Origin: Methylomonas rapida
GTDB taxonomy: Bacteria; Pseudomonadota; Gammaproteobacteria; Methylococcales; Methylomonadaceae
DNA length: 64,000 nucleotides
Assembly (NCBI RefSeq): GCF_024360925.2
Contig: NZ_CP113517.1
Span: 62,001 to 126,000 of the forward strand
Reading direction: 5' to 3'
Below the pieces are notes generated by a model, which saw only the letters and a list, made by a program, of their open reading frames with translations, was not told the DNA's origin and did not search any database. Shown piece after piece: positions 49,260 through 58,358 of this stretch. Position numbers and translations under genes: made by a program. How positions within the stretch are numbered: position 1 is the stretch's first letter; each line of letters opens with the position of its first letter.

Positions 49260-50489
49260 TTATTGCCTAAACCAGTTCAACGCGCCTTGCGCGGCCGCTC
49301 GACCGCTGGCCAGGCAAGCGGTCAGTAAATAACCACCGGTCGGCGCCTCCCAATCCAGCATTTCGCCGGCGCAGAAAACGCCGGGCAATTTGCGCAGCAT
49401 CAAGCCTTGGTTCAGTTCGGGGAAAACCACGCCGCCGGCACTGCTGATGGCTTCTTGAATCGGGCGGGGGGCGTACAGTGTGATCGGCAGGGATTTCAGG
49501 GCTGTCGCGAGTCGGGTCGGGTCGGCCATTGCGGCGGGATCGAGTATTTCTCGCAATAAGGTCGCCTTGATACCTTCGATGCCGAGGCGTTTACGCAGAT
49601 GATTGCTCAAGGAGTCCTTTCCGCGCGCTGCCGACAGGCGATCGAGGATGTTTTGCTGCGACCGGTTGGGTAGTAAATCCAATGCAATCGTCACCGAACC
49701 TTTGATGGCTATTTGATCGCGCAGCGGTGCAGACACGGCATAGATCAATCCGCCCTCCAATCCGTAATCGCTGACCGTCAATTCGCCTTGTTGCCGGATT
49801 GACTTGCCGTGTGCATCAGTAAAGGCGAGGTTTACCGATTTGAGCGGTTGGCCGGCAAAGCGCTGGCGAAAATAATCGCTCCAACCGGTTTCGAAGCCGC
49901 AGTTGGCCGGCCGCAACGGCGCGATCTCGATGCCACGCGCCGTCAACAAATCGACCCACAGGCCGGTCGAACCCAGTTGTGGCCAGCTTGCTCCACCCAG
50001 GGCCAGCAGGGTCGCATCGGCATCGATGACGCGTTCGCCGTTGGGAGTATCGAAGCGCAGGGCATGATTCGCCCAGCCTAGCCAGCGATGGCGCATGTGA
50101 AGATGCACGCCGTTGGCGCGCAGGCGGTGCAACCACGCACGCAATAGCGGCGCGGCTTTCATGTCGGTCGGAAAAACTCTGTCAGAACTGCCGACGAAGG
50201 TGTCCAGTCCTAATCCCTTGACCCAGGTTCGCAACGCATCGGGCGTAAATTCGGTGAGCAGAGGTTCCAGTTCTGCTTGTCGCTCGCCGTAACGGGATAA
50301 AAATTGCGCGAAGGGCTCGGCGTGCGTGATGTTCATGCCGCCTTTGCCTGCCATCAAAAACTTGCGTCCCGCAGAGGGCATCGCGTCGAAAATATCGACG
50401 GCTAGTCCGGCTTGACTCAAAACTTCGGCGGCCATCAAGCCGGCCGGGCCTGCGCCGATGATGGCGACGGATTTTTTAGCTGAGGGCAT
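49260..50489 (-). CDS. NAD(P)/FAD-dependent oxidoreductase (HI0933/YhiN-like flavoprotein)
   Basis: A 409-residue flavoprotein. The FAD motif is GAGPAGLMAAEVLSQAG (12-28), followed by GRKFLMAGKGGMNITH, the hallmark of the HI0933 family, and ALGGASWPQLGSTG. The C-terminal FCAGEMLDWEAPTGGYLLTA (quoted as GEMLDWEAPTGGY) completes the FAD site. The physiological reaction is unknown for this group. It is an apparent single gene with 277 bases to the TonB receptor that hold only a small TCCCG/CGGGA hairpin. Confidence 0.9.
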   Translation of the reverse strand: MPSAKKSVAIIGAGPAGLMAAEVLSQAGLAVDIFDAMPSAGRKFLMAGKGGMNITHAEPFAQFLSRYGERQAELEPLLTEFTPDALRTWVKGLGLDTFVGSSDRVFPTDMKAAPLLRAWLHRLRANGVHLHMRHRWLGWANHALRFDTPNGERVIDADATLLALGGASWPQLGSTGLWVDLLTARGIEIAPLRPANCGFETGWSDYFRQRFAGQPLKSVNLAFTDAHGKSIRQQGELTVSDYGLEGGLIYAVSAPLRDQIAIKGSVTIALDLLPNRSQQNILDRLSAARGKDSLSNHLRKRLGIEGIKATLLREILDPAAMADPTRLATALKSLPITLYAPRPIQEAISSAGGVVFPELNQGLMLRKLPGVFCAGEMLDWEAPTGGYLLTACLASGRAAAQGALNWFRQ

Positions 50490-50542
50490 AGCAGATAAAG
50501 GTATTGGAAAAATAACGTAGCCACGCGGCGCTACTCTGCCGT

Positions 50543-50590
50543 TAAGTTAAGTCGTCATGCCGGCCGGAAAGACGGGATTTTCTTAACTTA
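50543..50590. repeat. Inverted repeat with 9-base arms
   Basis: TAAGTTAAG (50543-50551) and CTTAACTTA (50582-50590) are perfect inverted arms with a 30-base GC-rich centre, in the gap upstream of the flavoprotein gene. It could be an operator or part of a mobile palindrome cluster. Confidence 0.45.
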
Positions 50591-50626
50591 GGAATGAACA
50601 CGAAATAATCTATGCAAGTATTCGGT

Positions 50627-50671
50627 GTAGGTGCGGATTTATCCGCATAGTGCGAATGAATTCGCACCTAC
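50627..50671. repeat. REP-like palindrome
   Basis: A 45-base imperfect palindrome with outer arms GTAGGTGCG / CGCACCTAC and inner GATTTATCCGC against GCGAATGAATT. Each half can also form its own small hairpin, which is typical of bacterial REP units. It is intergenic and non-coding. Confidence 0.65.
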
Positions 50672-50769
50672 CATTGTCTAGCTTATTTCTCACACACTCC
50701 TTAATGGGGCTGTGACGTAGCGGTAAGGTGGCATCGAAGGTACTTTGGATTACATCGAGGCTGGCGATT

Positions 50770-51225
50770 TCAGATATGCTGGTCGCATTCGCCGATGTCC
50801 TCGAACCAAACATGCGGCGACTCTTTTATGAAACGTTTCATCAGCGCGATGCAATGGGGGTCGTGCATCTCGACGACGTTGACGCCGGCCTCGCGCAGCC
50901 AGTCCAGATGCCCTTCGAAGTTTTCTGCTTCGCCGACCACGACGGTTCCGATGTTGAACTGCCTAATCAAGCCGGAGCAATACCAGCAAGGCGCCAGCGT
51001 CGTCACCAAAATCTTGTCGCGGTAGTTGGTTTGCCGGCCGGCCTTGCGGAAGGCGTCGGTTTCGCCATGCACCGATGGATCGTTGTCCTGCACGCGGCGG
51101 TTGCGGCCGCGGCCCAATAAGTTGCCGTCGGCATCGAACAAGGCCGCGCCAACCGGCACGCCGCCTTCTTCGAAGCCTATTTGCGCTTCTTCGTAGGCGA
51201 TTGCCAACAGGTTTTCGTAGTTCAT
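50770..51225 (-). CDS. Cytosine/nucleoside deaminase, close to the yeast cytosine deaminase type
   Basis: A 151-residue zinc deaminase of the CDA fold. The catalytic HGE is at residues 53-55, with zinc cysteines Cys80 and Cys83 in APCWYCSGL. Several stretches recall yeast Fcy1: AYEEAQIGFEEGGVPVGAAL, LLGRGRN, VVGEAENF and the C-terminal FIKESPHVWFEDIGE, the tail that caps the Fcy1 active site. That makes cytosine to uracil deamination likely, although the PC-YC core differs (Trp-Tyr where Fcy1 has Asp-Met), so the substrate is not certain. It lies downstream of the trp genes in the same direction. Confidence 0.85.
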   Translation of the reverse strand: MNYENLLAIAYEEAQIGFEEGGVPVGAALFDADGNLLGRGRNRRVQDNDPSVHGETDAFRKAGRQTNYRDKILVTTLAPCWYCSGLIRQFNIGTVVVGEAENFEGHLDWLREAGVNVVEMHDPHCIALMKRFIKESPHVWFEDIGECDQHI

Positions 51226-51309
51226 AGGGTTCTCCCGAAGTAGCCTCGATGCAGGGTAACGGAATCGAGGAAAACAGCTTTGATTAAACGCGGCTCTGCG
51301 GCGTTATAT

Positions 51310-51573
51310 CTATGTTGTGTGTTGCAACGGAAACCGGTCAGGGTGCTTGATCCTCTCCACCGTCAAATCCACATCGATTTCCGGCCAATAAAAATGATTC
51401 GGTTAAGGCTCTTCGACGTGGATAATGGATTTGCCGGGTTGATGTCTAAACCAAGGAAAATCGTCGTAGGACAAGAATAATTCTTCGGTTTGAGTCAGCA
51501 ACCAGACGCCATGGCTGGAAATAGGCGTGACCTCAACTGGGGGAATGTTTTTGCCAAGCGCTAACGAGCTCAT
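51310..51573 (-). pseudogene. DUF2442 protein gene broken by an in-frame stop
   Basis: An 88-codon frame starting [15 protein letters not shown]. It has the DUF2442 pattern (ISSHGVWLL, EELFLSYDDFPWF, then NHFYWPEIDVDL and HPDRFPL). Codon 57 is TAA (51403-51405), exactly where relatives carry a residue, often Ser, between the two halves. One base change (TCA to TAA) would explain it. The second half continues in the same frame for 30 codons, so the gene decayed recently or the short 56-residue form is still made. Its ATG overlaps the trpG stop. DUF2442 genes often pair with DUF4160 genes, and none is seen here. Confidence 0.8.
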
Positions 51574-52160
51574 CGCGCCAAAAAATTCCTCAACATATCG
51601 TGCCCGTGCTCGGTCAAGATCGACTCGGGATGAAATTGCACGCCTTCGACATCCAGGGTTTTATGGCGCACGCCCATGATTTCGTCGATGTTGCCGGCGG
51701 CATCCTGGGTCCAGGCCGTGATTTCGAGGCATTCGGGCAGGCTCGCTTGTTCGATGACCAAGGAATGGTAGCGAGTCGCCGTGAACGGATTGCTCAGGCC
51801 CTTGAATACGCCGACATCGTTGTGGAACACCTGCGATACCTTGCCGTGCATGATTTGCTTGGCGTGGACGATGTTGCCACCAAAGGTATAACCTATGCTT
51901 TGATGGCCCAGGCAGACCCCCAGAATCGGGTATTTGCCGGCGTAGCGGCGTATGGTTTCCACCGAGATGCCGGCTTCCTTCGGCGTGCAGGGCCCCGGTG
52001 AGATGACGATCTTGTCCGGGCGCAAGCCTTCGATGTCTTCCACCGTGACTTCGTCGTTGCGCACCACGATGACCTCGGCGCCGAGTTCGCCGAAATATTG
52101 CACCAGGTTATAGGTGAACGAGTCGTAGTTGTCGACCATCACCAGTCTGACGGCGCTCAT
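51570..52160 (-). CDS. trpG: Anthranilate synthase glutamine amidotransferase subunit
   Basis: A 196-residue class I glutaminase that supplies ammonia to TrpE, and possibly also serves folate synthesis as PabA. Motifs are [15 protein letters not shown] at the N-terminus, the catalytic GVCLGHQ (Cys83) and GVQFHPESI (His). It starts at ATG 52160, overlapping the trpE stop (ATGA). The frame upstream lies within trpE. Confidence 0.95.
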   Translation of the reverse strand: MSAVRLVMVDNYDSFTYNLVQYFGELGAEVIVVRNDEVTVEDIEGLRPDKIVISPGPCTPKEAGISVETIRRYAGKYPILGVCLGHQSIGYTFGGNIVHAKQIMHGKVSQVFHNDVGVFKGLSNPFTATRYHSLVIEQASLPECLEITAWTQDAAGNIDEIMGVRHKTLDVEGVQFHPESILTEHGHDMLRNFLAR

Positions 52161-53638
52161 GCTTTTCCTCCGAGGCCGGCTTCGGCCATGCTGACGGCGC
52201 GGAACACCGCGCGGCCCTTGTTCATCGTTTCTTCCCATTCACTACGCGGCACCGAGTCGTAGACGATGCCGGCGCCGGCCTGGATATGTAAGGTTTGGTC
52301 TTTGATCACGGCGGTACGGATTGCGATCGCGGTATCCAGATTGCCGGACCACGAGATATAACCGACCGCGCCGGAATAGATGCCGCGCTTGACCGGCTCC
52401 AGTTCGTCGATGATTTCCATCGCCCGGATCTTGGGCGCGCCGCTGACGGTGCCGGCCGGGAAGGTCGCCGCCAGGACGTCGAAGGCGTTCTTGCCGTCCT
52501 GCAGTTCGCCGGTCACATTAGACACGATGTGCATCACGTGCGAGTAGCGTTCGATGATCATCTTGTCGGTCAGTTTGACGCTGCCGATCTTGGCGACCCG
52601 GCCGGTGTCATTGCGGCCCAGGTCTATCAACATCAAGTGTTCGGCGATTTCCTTGGGGTCAGCCAACAGCTCTTTTTCCAGCGCCAGATCCTGTTCGTGG
52701 GTTTCGCCGCGGCGGCGGGTGCCGGCGATCGGTCTGACCGTGATTTCGTCGTCTTCCAGCCGCACCAGGATTTCCGGCGACGAGCCGACGATGTGGAAAT
52801 CCTCCAGGTTCAGGTAATACATGTACGGCGACGGATTCAGGCAGCGCAGGGCGCGGTACAAATCCAGCGGTGCGGCGCTGAACGGGATCGACATGCGCTG
52901 GGATAGCACGACCTGCATGCAGTCGCCGTCGGTAATGTATTGCTTGGCCTTGCGCACCGCGTCTTCGAAACCTTGCTGGGTGAAGCCGGAGACGAAATCG
53001 TCTTCCTGCACATGCTTGCTGGTCGAGTGCGGCTTGGGGTGGGCGTGCGGCTCGCGCAATTTCGCGACCAGCCGGTCCAAGCGAGCCTTGGCGTTATGGT
53101 AGGCGTTGTCGTGGGACGGATCGGCGTGGGTCAACAGCAGCATTTTGCCGGACAGGTTGTCGAATACCAGCAAGTCCTGCGACACCATCAACAGGATGTC
53201 CGGCGTGCCGATGGGGTCGGGCTTGTCACTCGCCCGCAAGCGAGGTTCGATGTAGCCAATCGTTTCGTAGCCGAAATAACCGACCAGGCCGCCGTTGAAG
53301 CGCGGCAGCCCTTCGACATCCGGCACTTTATATTGTTGGCGAAATTCCTCTATCCATTCCAGGGGCTTGGGATGCTCGAAACTTTCGGTTGCGCCCTCTT
53401 TTTCCAGCGTGATTGCATTGCCGCTGATTTTGACCCGTGTCTTGCACGGCAAACCGATGATGGAATAGCGTCCCCACTGCTCGCCGCCATGCACCGACTC
53501 GAATAAATAGGAATAAGGGCCGTCGGCCAGTTTTAGGTAGGCGCTGAGCGGCGTGTCCAGGTCGGCCAGCACTTCGCGGCAGACCGGGATGCGGTTATAG
53601 CCCTGTTGGGCGTATTCGGAAAATTGCGCGGGAGTCAT
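52157..53638 (-). CDS. trpE: Anthranilate synthase component I
   Basis: A 493-residue chorismate-utilising enzyme, first step of tryptophan synthesis. The N-terminal domain has [22 protein letters not shown] (core: [13 protein letters not shown]), which contributes the feedback tryptophan site. The catalytic C-terminal half has [29 protein letters not shown] and [15 protein letters not shown]. It is coupled to trpG. trpD and trpC are not in the window. Confidence 0.96.
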   Translation of the reverse strand: MTPAQFSEYAQQGYNRIPVCREVLADLDTPLSAYLKLADGPYSYLFESVHGGEQWGRYSIIGLPCKTRVKISGNAITLEKEGATESFEHPKPLEWIEEFRQQYKVPDVEGLPRFNGGLVGYFGYETIGYIEPRLRASDKPDPIGTPDILLMVSQDLLVFDNLSGKMLLLTHADPSHDNAYHNAKARLDRLVAKLREPHAHPKPHSTSKHVQEDDFVSGFTQQGFEDAVRKAKQYITDGDCMQVVLSQRMSIPFSAAPLDLYRALRCLNPSPYMYYLNLEDFHIVGSSPEILVRLEDDEITVRPIAGTRRRGETHEQDLALEKELLADPKEIAEHLMLIDLGRNDTGRVAKIGSVKLTDKMIIERYSHVMHIVSNVTGELQDGKNAFDVLAATFPAGTVSGAPKIRAMEIIDELEPVKRGIYSGAVGYISWSGNLDTAIAIRTAVIKDQTLHIQAGAGIVYDSVPRSEWEETMNKGRAVFRAVSMAEAGLGGKA

Positions 53639-53783
53639 GCTGTTATGTTGGGGTTGCTGTCTGTATGGGCAGGCAAAACGCCGACTTGCTGTGATTGTGC
53701 CAAAAACGGCTTTCGATTATATCGTTTTTCGTCCGTTTCGGCTTCGTTATAAAATCGGCGAATTTATCGCAAGGGATACCCTC

Positions 53784-54656
53784 ATGAAACTGGTTACATG
53801 CATTTTTAACGGGCAGACAGTCGTTGGCGCCTGCGTCGATGATGGCGTGGTGGTCGCTACCGGCCATATCGAGCATGCCGACAACATGCTGGCACTTTTA
53901 TCTGCGGGCGAAGCCGGCCTGCAAGCCATGCGGGGCTTGATCGCGTCGGGCCAGCACCGCGTAGGCTTGGATCAGGTGAAATTATTGGCGCCGATTCCAA
54001 GACCGGGCAAATTTCTCGGCATTGGCCTCAATTATGCCGATCATATCAGCGAAACCGGACGCGACAAACCGGACTATCCGACCTTTTTTACCAAGCAAAG
54101 CACTTGTGTCATCGGTAATGGCGCAGCGATTCATGTGCCCGACATCTCCGAAAAGGTCGATTATGAAGGCGAATTGGCGTTTGTGATTGGCCAGCGTTGC
54201 AAACACGTACCGGTGGAAAGGGCGCATGAAATGATCGCCGGTTACACGATTTGCAATGACGTCACCGTGCGCGACTGGCAGCAGCGCACGCCGACCTGGA
54301 CGCTGGGCAAGTCTTTCGATACTCACGGGCCGATGGGGCCGTGGCTGGTCACGGCCGACGAAATCCCAGATCCGCACAATCTGAGTCTGAAAACCTGGGT
54401 GGACGACGAATTGCGGCAAAACGCCAGCACTGGCGAGATGATTTTCAATTGCTATGAAATGGTAGCTTATTTGAGCCAGGCTATGACCTTGGAGCCGGGG
54501 GATGTGATCAGCACCGGCACGCCGGCCGGCGTTGGTGTCAAAATGAAGCCGCGCGGCTATTTGAAGCCAGGGCAGACGGTACGGATAGAAATCGAGGGCA
54601 TAGGCATGTTGACAAACCCGGTCATTGCGGAGCCGGCGGGATTTTGCGTGCAATAG
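53784..54656 (+). CDS. Fumarylacetoacetate hydrolase family protein
   Basis: A 290-residue enzyme of the FAA hydrolase superfamily (hydrolases, isomerases and decarboxylases of 2-oxo acids). The core begins at about residue 72 with GKFLGIGLNYADH. Metal ligands lie in VDYEGELAFVIG (two Glu) and NDVTVRDWQ (Asp), followed by GKSFDTHGPMGPWLV and ISTGTPAGVG. The start at ATG 53784 has AAGGGA before it. The reaction, perhaps acylpyruvate hydrolysis, cannot be fixed from sequence. It is divergent from trpE and followed by repeat copy 3. Confidence 0.9.
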   Translation: MKLVTCIFNGQTVVGACVDDGVVVATGHIEHADNMLALLSAGEAGLQAMRGLIASGQHRVGLDQVKLLAPIPRPGKFLGIGLNYADHISETGRDKPDYPTFFTKQSTCVIGNGAAIHVPDISEKVDYEGELAFVIGQRCKHVPVERAHEMIAGYTICNDVTVRDWQQRTPTWTLGKSFDTHGPMGPWLVTADEIPDPHNLSLKTWVDDELRQNASTGEMIFNCYEMVAYLSQAMTLEPGDVISTGTPAGVGVKMKPRGYLKPGQTVRIEIEGIGMLTNPVIAEPAGFCVQ

Positions 54657-54701
54657 CGGGTTAAGCGTCGATTAAGTCTCTATTGGCTATGCTGGCATCA
54701 A

Positions 54702-54888
54702 CCTAAAAACAGCACTAGTCCACGAAAAACACGAAATACACGAAAGCAATCAATGCGTTATCAACTTTATGCCTTCAGTTGTTGGGTGGCATTGTTCGAG
54801 GTGATAACGGTTTTAAATTTTTCGTGCTTCTTTCGCCCGAGCTCAGGGCTGGTTTTGTGGCTTTCGTGGACAAAAGTCTTTTTCCAGG
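54702..54888. repeat. MITE-like inverted-end element, copy 3 (187 bp)
   Basis: The left end CCTAAAAAC-N-GTCCACGAAA and right end TTTCGTGGAC-N-CTTTTTCCAGG are inverted relatives. CACGAAATACACGAAAG and AATGCGTTAT near the left match copy 2 in the same orientation, and GTGATAACGG corresponds to GTGATAACTG in copy 2. The right half carries about 13 extra bases. It lies between the FAA hydrolase gene and a lipoprotein gene. Confidence 0.85.
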
Positions 54889-54926
54889 ATCAACAAAAAC
54901 TAACAGGCATTGGCCTAGAGGCATTT

Positions 54927-55451
54927 ATGAAAAAGCTGGTTTTGCTTTTTTCCATGCTCGTCGTCGGATTGGCGGGATGCGCGCATCCCGGTTATCAGCG
55001 CAGTTATGTCGGCTACAGCAGTGGCTATAGCGGCGGCTATGGCGCGTATCGCTATTCCGATTACCCGTCTCGCACTTATTATCAGCCGGGAGGCGTGATT
55101 CGCTACCAGCAGTATTATGCGCCAGCGTATCCGCCCCATCACCATGATCATGGCCATGAGCGTTATGGCAGGCGCGATTGGGATGGGCCTGCCAAACAAT
55201 ATAGAAGCGAGCGTTGGAAACCGAACATGCCGCATAGGTCCTGGCAAGAGCGGTCCGATAGGCCCGGGCAGGCCTGGACATCCGAGGCCAGAAAACGCAA
55301 GTCCATGATAGAGTCCAGGCGATTTCCGGGGTTTGAAAGACGCGCGGGCGAGGGTGGACGAGGCGATGTCAGTCGCTCGCAACGCCGAATGGAATCAGGG
55401 ATGGACTTCCGGCGGGAAAACCGGGATCGCCAGCGTCGGAACAGGGATTAG
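54927..55451 (+). CDS. Tyr/Gly/Arg-rich lipoprotein, unknown function
   Basis: A 174-residue protein. The lipobox VGLAGC gives lipidation at Cys18. The mature part begins with a low-complexity Tyr/Ser/Gly stretch (YSSGYSGGYGAYRY), then a His cluster (PPHHHDHGHERYG) that might bind metal, then an Arg-rich, very basic tail. No family recognised. The start ATG 54927 is set by the lipoprotein signal. The element at 54702-54888 ends 38 bases before it and may carry its promoter. Confidence 0.65.
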   Translation: MKKLVLLFSMLVVGLAGCAHPGYQRSYVGYSSGYSGGYGAYRYSDYPSRTYYQPGGVIRYQQYYAPAYPPHHHDHGHERYGRRDWDGPAKQYRSERWKPNMPHRSWQERSDRPGQAWTSEARKRKSMIESRRFPGFERRAGEGGRGDVSRSQRRMESGMDFRRENRDRQRRNRD

Positions 55452-57334
55452 AGTTCGACCCGAATGCCCAGTTCTATGACGCGCTCGACCGGAATCCTGA
55501 AGAAGGCAATCGCGCTGGCGGAATTATGCGTCAAAAATCTGAATAACGATCTTTGCCAGCCTGGCATTGGATTATTGCGGCGGAAAGATAGACGCTCGCT
55601 ACCGATGAAAAACGAGACGGTCTTTGGGTTGATATCAAGGCCTTCGTGACAGCACAATTGTAACGCTCGACGCACATCCTGTTCTTCCTGGAAGCCGAAA
55701 TACAGCTTCACGCGGAAAAAATTGCCGGTGTCGCCAAACGAGCGAATCTTCACGCGATGAGCTTCGTCGACATAAGGTTCTTCCTTGGTGACGATGGTCA
55801 AGACGATGATCTTTTCATGCATCACATGGTTATGCTCCAGGTTGTGCAGCAATACCTGCGGTACCCCATGCAGACTGCGTGCCATGTAGATGGCCGTGCC
55901 GGGCACCTGGGCCAGCGGACGATCCTTCAATTGTTCCTGCAGATCCTCGAACAAGATCCGTTTTTCGTCCAGATATTTGGCCAGCATTTCCTTGCCTTTG
56001 ATCCAGGTGGTCATCACCGCAAACAGCGCCGCGGCAACAACCAGCGATAACCAGCCGCCGTTAGGTATTTTGAGGCTGTTGGACAGCAAAAACATCAAGT
56101 CGATAAATAAAAACACCGACAGAAAGGCGATGCTCGTGAATTTGTTCCATTGCCACAAGGCTTTGATCACGATGAATGCCAGTATGGTATCGACGATCAT
56201 GGTACCGGTTACCGCGATCCCATAGGCCGAGGCCAAGGCGGATGAATTTCTAAAGCTGACGACCAAAATCAATACCGCCGCCATCAATGACCAGTTGATC
56301 ACCGGAACAAATACGCGTCCCGCTTCGGCGTTAGCGGTATGCCGGATTTCCATGCGCGGACAGTAGCCCAGCTGAATTGCCTGGCGCGTGACGGTAAATG
56401 CGCCAGAAATCACGGCTTGCGAGGTAATCAGAGTGGCCAATGTCGCCAGCAGCAACATCGGATACATCGCCCAGCTCGGCGCCAGCAGATAAAAAGGGTT
56501 GCTCAGTGTTTCCGGGGCGTGTATCAGTAAGGCCCCTTGGCCAAAATAATTGAGTAGCAGGGTCGGAAACACAAAGCCAAACCAGGCCAGGCGTATGGCC
56601 TTGAGGCCGAAATTGCCCATGTCGGCATATAAGGTTTCGGCGCCGGTGATGGCGAGCACCACGCCGCCCATGATCACAAAGCCCTTCCAGCCCAGTTCCG
56701 CCAGTAGGTTAAAAGCATAATAAGGATTGACGGCATTCAGCACATCCGGATGTTTGGCGATATTGATCAGTCCGAGCAGGCCCAGCGTTGCAAACCAGAC
56801 GCACATCACGTGCGGAAAAAACTTGTTGATTTGGCGGCTCCCTTTGGTCTGCAGTACGAACATCGCGATCAGCAGTATCAGGGTTAGCGGAATCACCAGA
56901 TTCTCGAATCGGGGCGAGGCGACTTTGATGCCTTCCAGCGCGCTCACGACGGAAATGGCTGGCGTGATGATGCTGTCGCCATAAAACAGCGCGGCACCCA
57001 GCAGACCAAGGGTTATCACGAGTTGTTTGCGTTCGGGATGATCACGGGAACCTTGAAGGGCGAGGGCCATTAGCGCGATGATGCCGCCTTCGCCCTTGTT
57101 GTCCGCGCGCATGATGAAAACGGTGTATTTGGTTGCCACCACCAGCGTCAAGGCCCAGAAAATCAGGGATAGCACGCCTAAAATATGCGTGGCATCGTTG
57201 GCGACGCCACCATGAAATATTTCCTTTACCGCGTACAAAGGGCTGGTGCCGATGTCGGCGAAAACGACGCCAATCGCTCCAAAGGCCAAGGTGGAAAGCG
57301 GTTGTTTGGATTGGATGGGGTGATTCAAGGCCAT
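55448..57334 (-). CDS. kup: Low-affinity potassium uptake transporter Kup
   Basis: A 628-residue KUP/HAK potassium-proton symporter. Twelve membrane helices fill the first 430 residues, with GVVFADIGTSPLYAVKEIF near the start (core GDIGTSPLY-like), YGDSIITPAISVVSALEG and QGALLIHAPE. The C-terminal cytoplasmic domain (about 440-628) contains RVPGTAIYM-like QVPGTAIYMA. The length matches the family (about 620). It overlaps the lipoprotein stop by four bases, tail to tail, and is divergent from tonB. Confidence 0.95.
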   Translation of the reverse strand: MALNHPIQSKQPLSTLAFGAIGVVFADIGTSPLYAVKEIFHGGVANDATHILGVLSLIFWALTLVVATKYTVFIMRADNKGEGGIIALMALALQGSRDHPERKQLVITLGLLGAALFYGDSIITPAISVVSALEGIKVASPRFENLVIPLTLILLIAMFVLQTKGSRQINKFFPHVMCVWFATLGLLGLINIAKHPDVLNAVNPYYAFNLLAELGWKGFVIMGGVVLAITGAETLYADMGNFGLKAIRLAWFGFVFPTLLLNYFGQGALLIHAPETLSNPFYLLAPSWAMYPMLLLATLATLITSQAVISGAFTVTRQAIQLGYCPRMEIRHTANAEAGRVFVPVINWSLMAAVLILVVSFRNSSALASAYGIAVTGTMIVDTILAFIVIKALWQWNKFTSIAFLSVFLFIDLMFLLSNSLKIPNGGWLSLVVAAALFAVMTTWIKGKEMLAKYLDEKRILFEDLQEQLKDRPLAQVPGTAIYMARSLHGVPQVLLHNLEHNHVMHEKIIVLTIVTKEEPYVDEAHRVKIRSFGDTGNFFRVKLYFGFQEEQDVRRALQLCCHEGLDINPKTVSFFIGSERLSFRRNNPMPGWQRSLFRFLTHNSASAIAFFRIPVERVIELGIRVEL

Positions 57335-57515
57335 AGGACAGCTACGGAAAAGAGACGTGTGTGGAAATTATGCCACAGATTGTGATTTTTACGCTAAATT
57401 GTCGCGCTGATGATCTTTGCCGGACACGCTAAATTACCGAGACATTCACGCTGACGTTGGCTCGGTTTATCTATTACAATGCGTAGAATTTTGGCCGGTT
57501 TTTCAAAACTGTTTT

Positions 57516-58343
57516 ATGTTTCCATTCAAAAGCAACGAGGGTGCTTTGCAGAACAACGATTGGATATTTTTCGGTGGATCGTCGAATGGTGAAACTAAGC
57601 CAGGGGGGCGGCCTTGGCTGGAACTCTGGGGGGAAGAGCGTCCGCGCAACATGTTGGTGTTGTTGACGTTATTCGTATTGCTGGTACACGTTTGGCTGTT
57701 CACCTGGTTGATGCGGCGCCCGGAAGAAAAGCTTACCGAGGCGGTACCGTTGGTCATGGAGGTGTCGATGATAGCCATGTCGGCGCCAAAACCGGCGACC
57801 GCGCCGCCCAAGCCGGCACCACCACCTCCGCCGCCGCCGGAAAAAAAGCCGCCTCCGCCTAAAAAGGTCAAGCCCAAGCCGGTCGTGAAGAAGCCGGCGC
57901 CGGTGGTGCAAAAGGCGCCGGACTTTGCACCGCAGGAAGAGGTAGAGCCGGTTCCTGCACCCGTGCCGCAAGCCGCTCCGACAACGCAAACGAGCAGCAG
58001 CGCGAGCACGACGACATCGACGACGAGTCAGGCCACGTCGGCAAATACGGCGGAAACCTTTACCGAAGCCAATTTCCGAGCCAACTATGCGCATAATCCC
58101 AAGCCGGACTACCCGACGATTGCGAAAAGTCGGGGCTGGCAGGGTAAGGTCCTATTGAGAGTCAAAGTATCGGCGCAAGGGTTGAGCGATGATGTGACGG
58201 TGGAACAATCCAGCGGTCACGAAATACTCGACGAATCAGCGGTGGAAGCTGTTAGAAAGTGGCGGTTCATCCCTGCCAAGCGGGGCGAGACCCCTGTAGC
58301 CAGTTCGGTCATCGTGCCGATTGTTTTTACTTTGCGCAATTAA
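57516..58343 (+). CDS. tonB: TonB-family energy transducer
   Basis: A 275-residue protein: a cytoplasmic start, one membrane helix at about 49-68, a long Pro/Lys-rich periplasmic spacer (PPPPPPPEKKPPPPKK) followed by a Ser/Thr linker, and a C-terminal TonB domain (about 190-275) with YPTIAKSRGWQGKVLLRV and SAVEAVRKWRFIPAKRG. ATG 57516 is favoured; the in-frame extension of 33 residues to 57417 is unlike the family. With exbB and exbD directly downstream it energises outer membrane receptors. Confidence 0.92.
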   Translation: MFPFKSNEGALQNNDWIFFGGSSNGETKPGGRPWLELWGEERPRNMLVLLTLFVLLVHVWLFTWLMRRPEEKLTEAVPLVMEVSMIAMSAPKPATAPPKPAPPPPPPPEKKPPPPKKVKPKPVVKKPAPVVQKAPDFAPQEEVEPVPAPVPQAAPTTQTSSSASTTTSTTSQATSANTAETFTEANFRANYAHNPKPDYPTIAKSRGWQGKVLLRVKVSAQGLSDDVTVEQSSGHEILDESAVEAVRKWRFIPAKRGETPVASSVIVPIVFTLRN

Positions 58344-58358
58344 AATCAGGAGACTTTA

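Noticed and set aside
50610..50813. A 67-codon frame on the minus strand
   Set aside because: Its C-terminal part is the translation of the REP-like palindrome, and its N-terminal part overlaps the deaminase gene.
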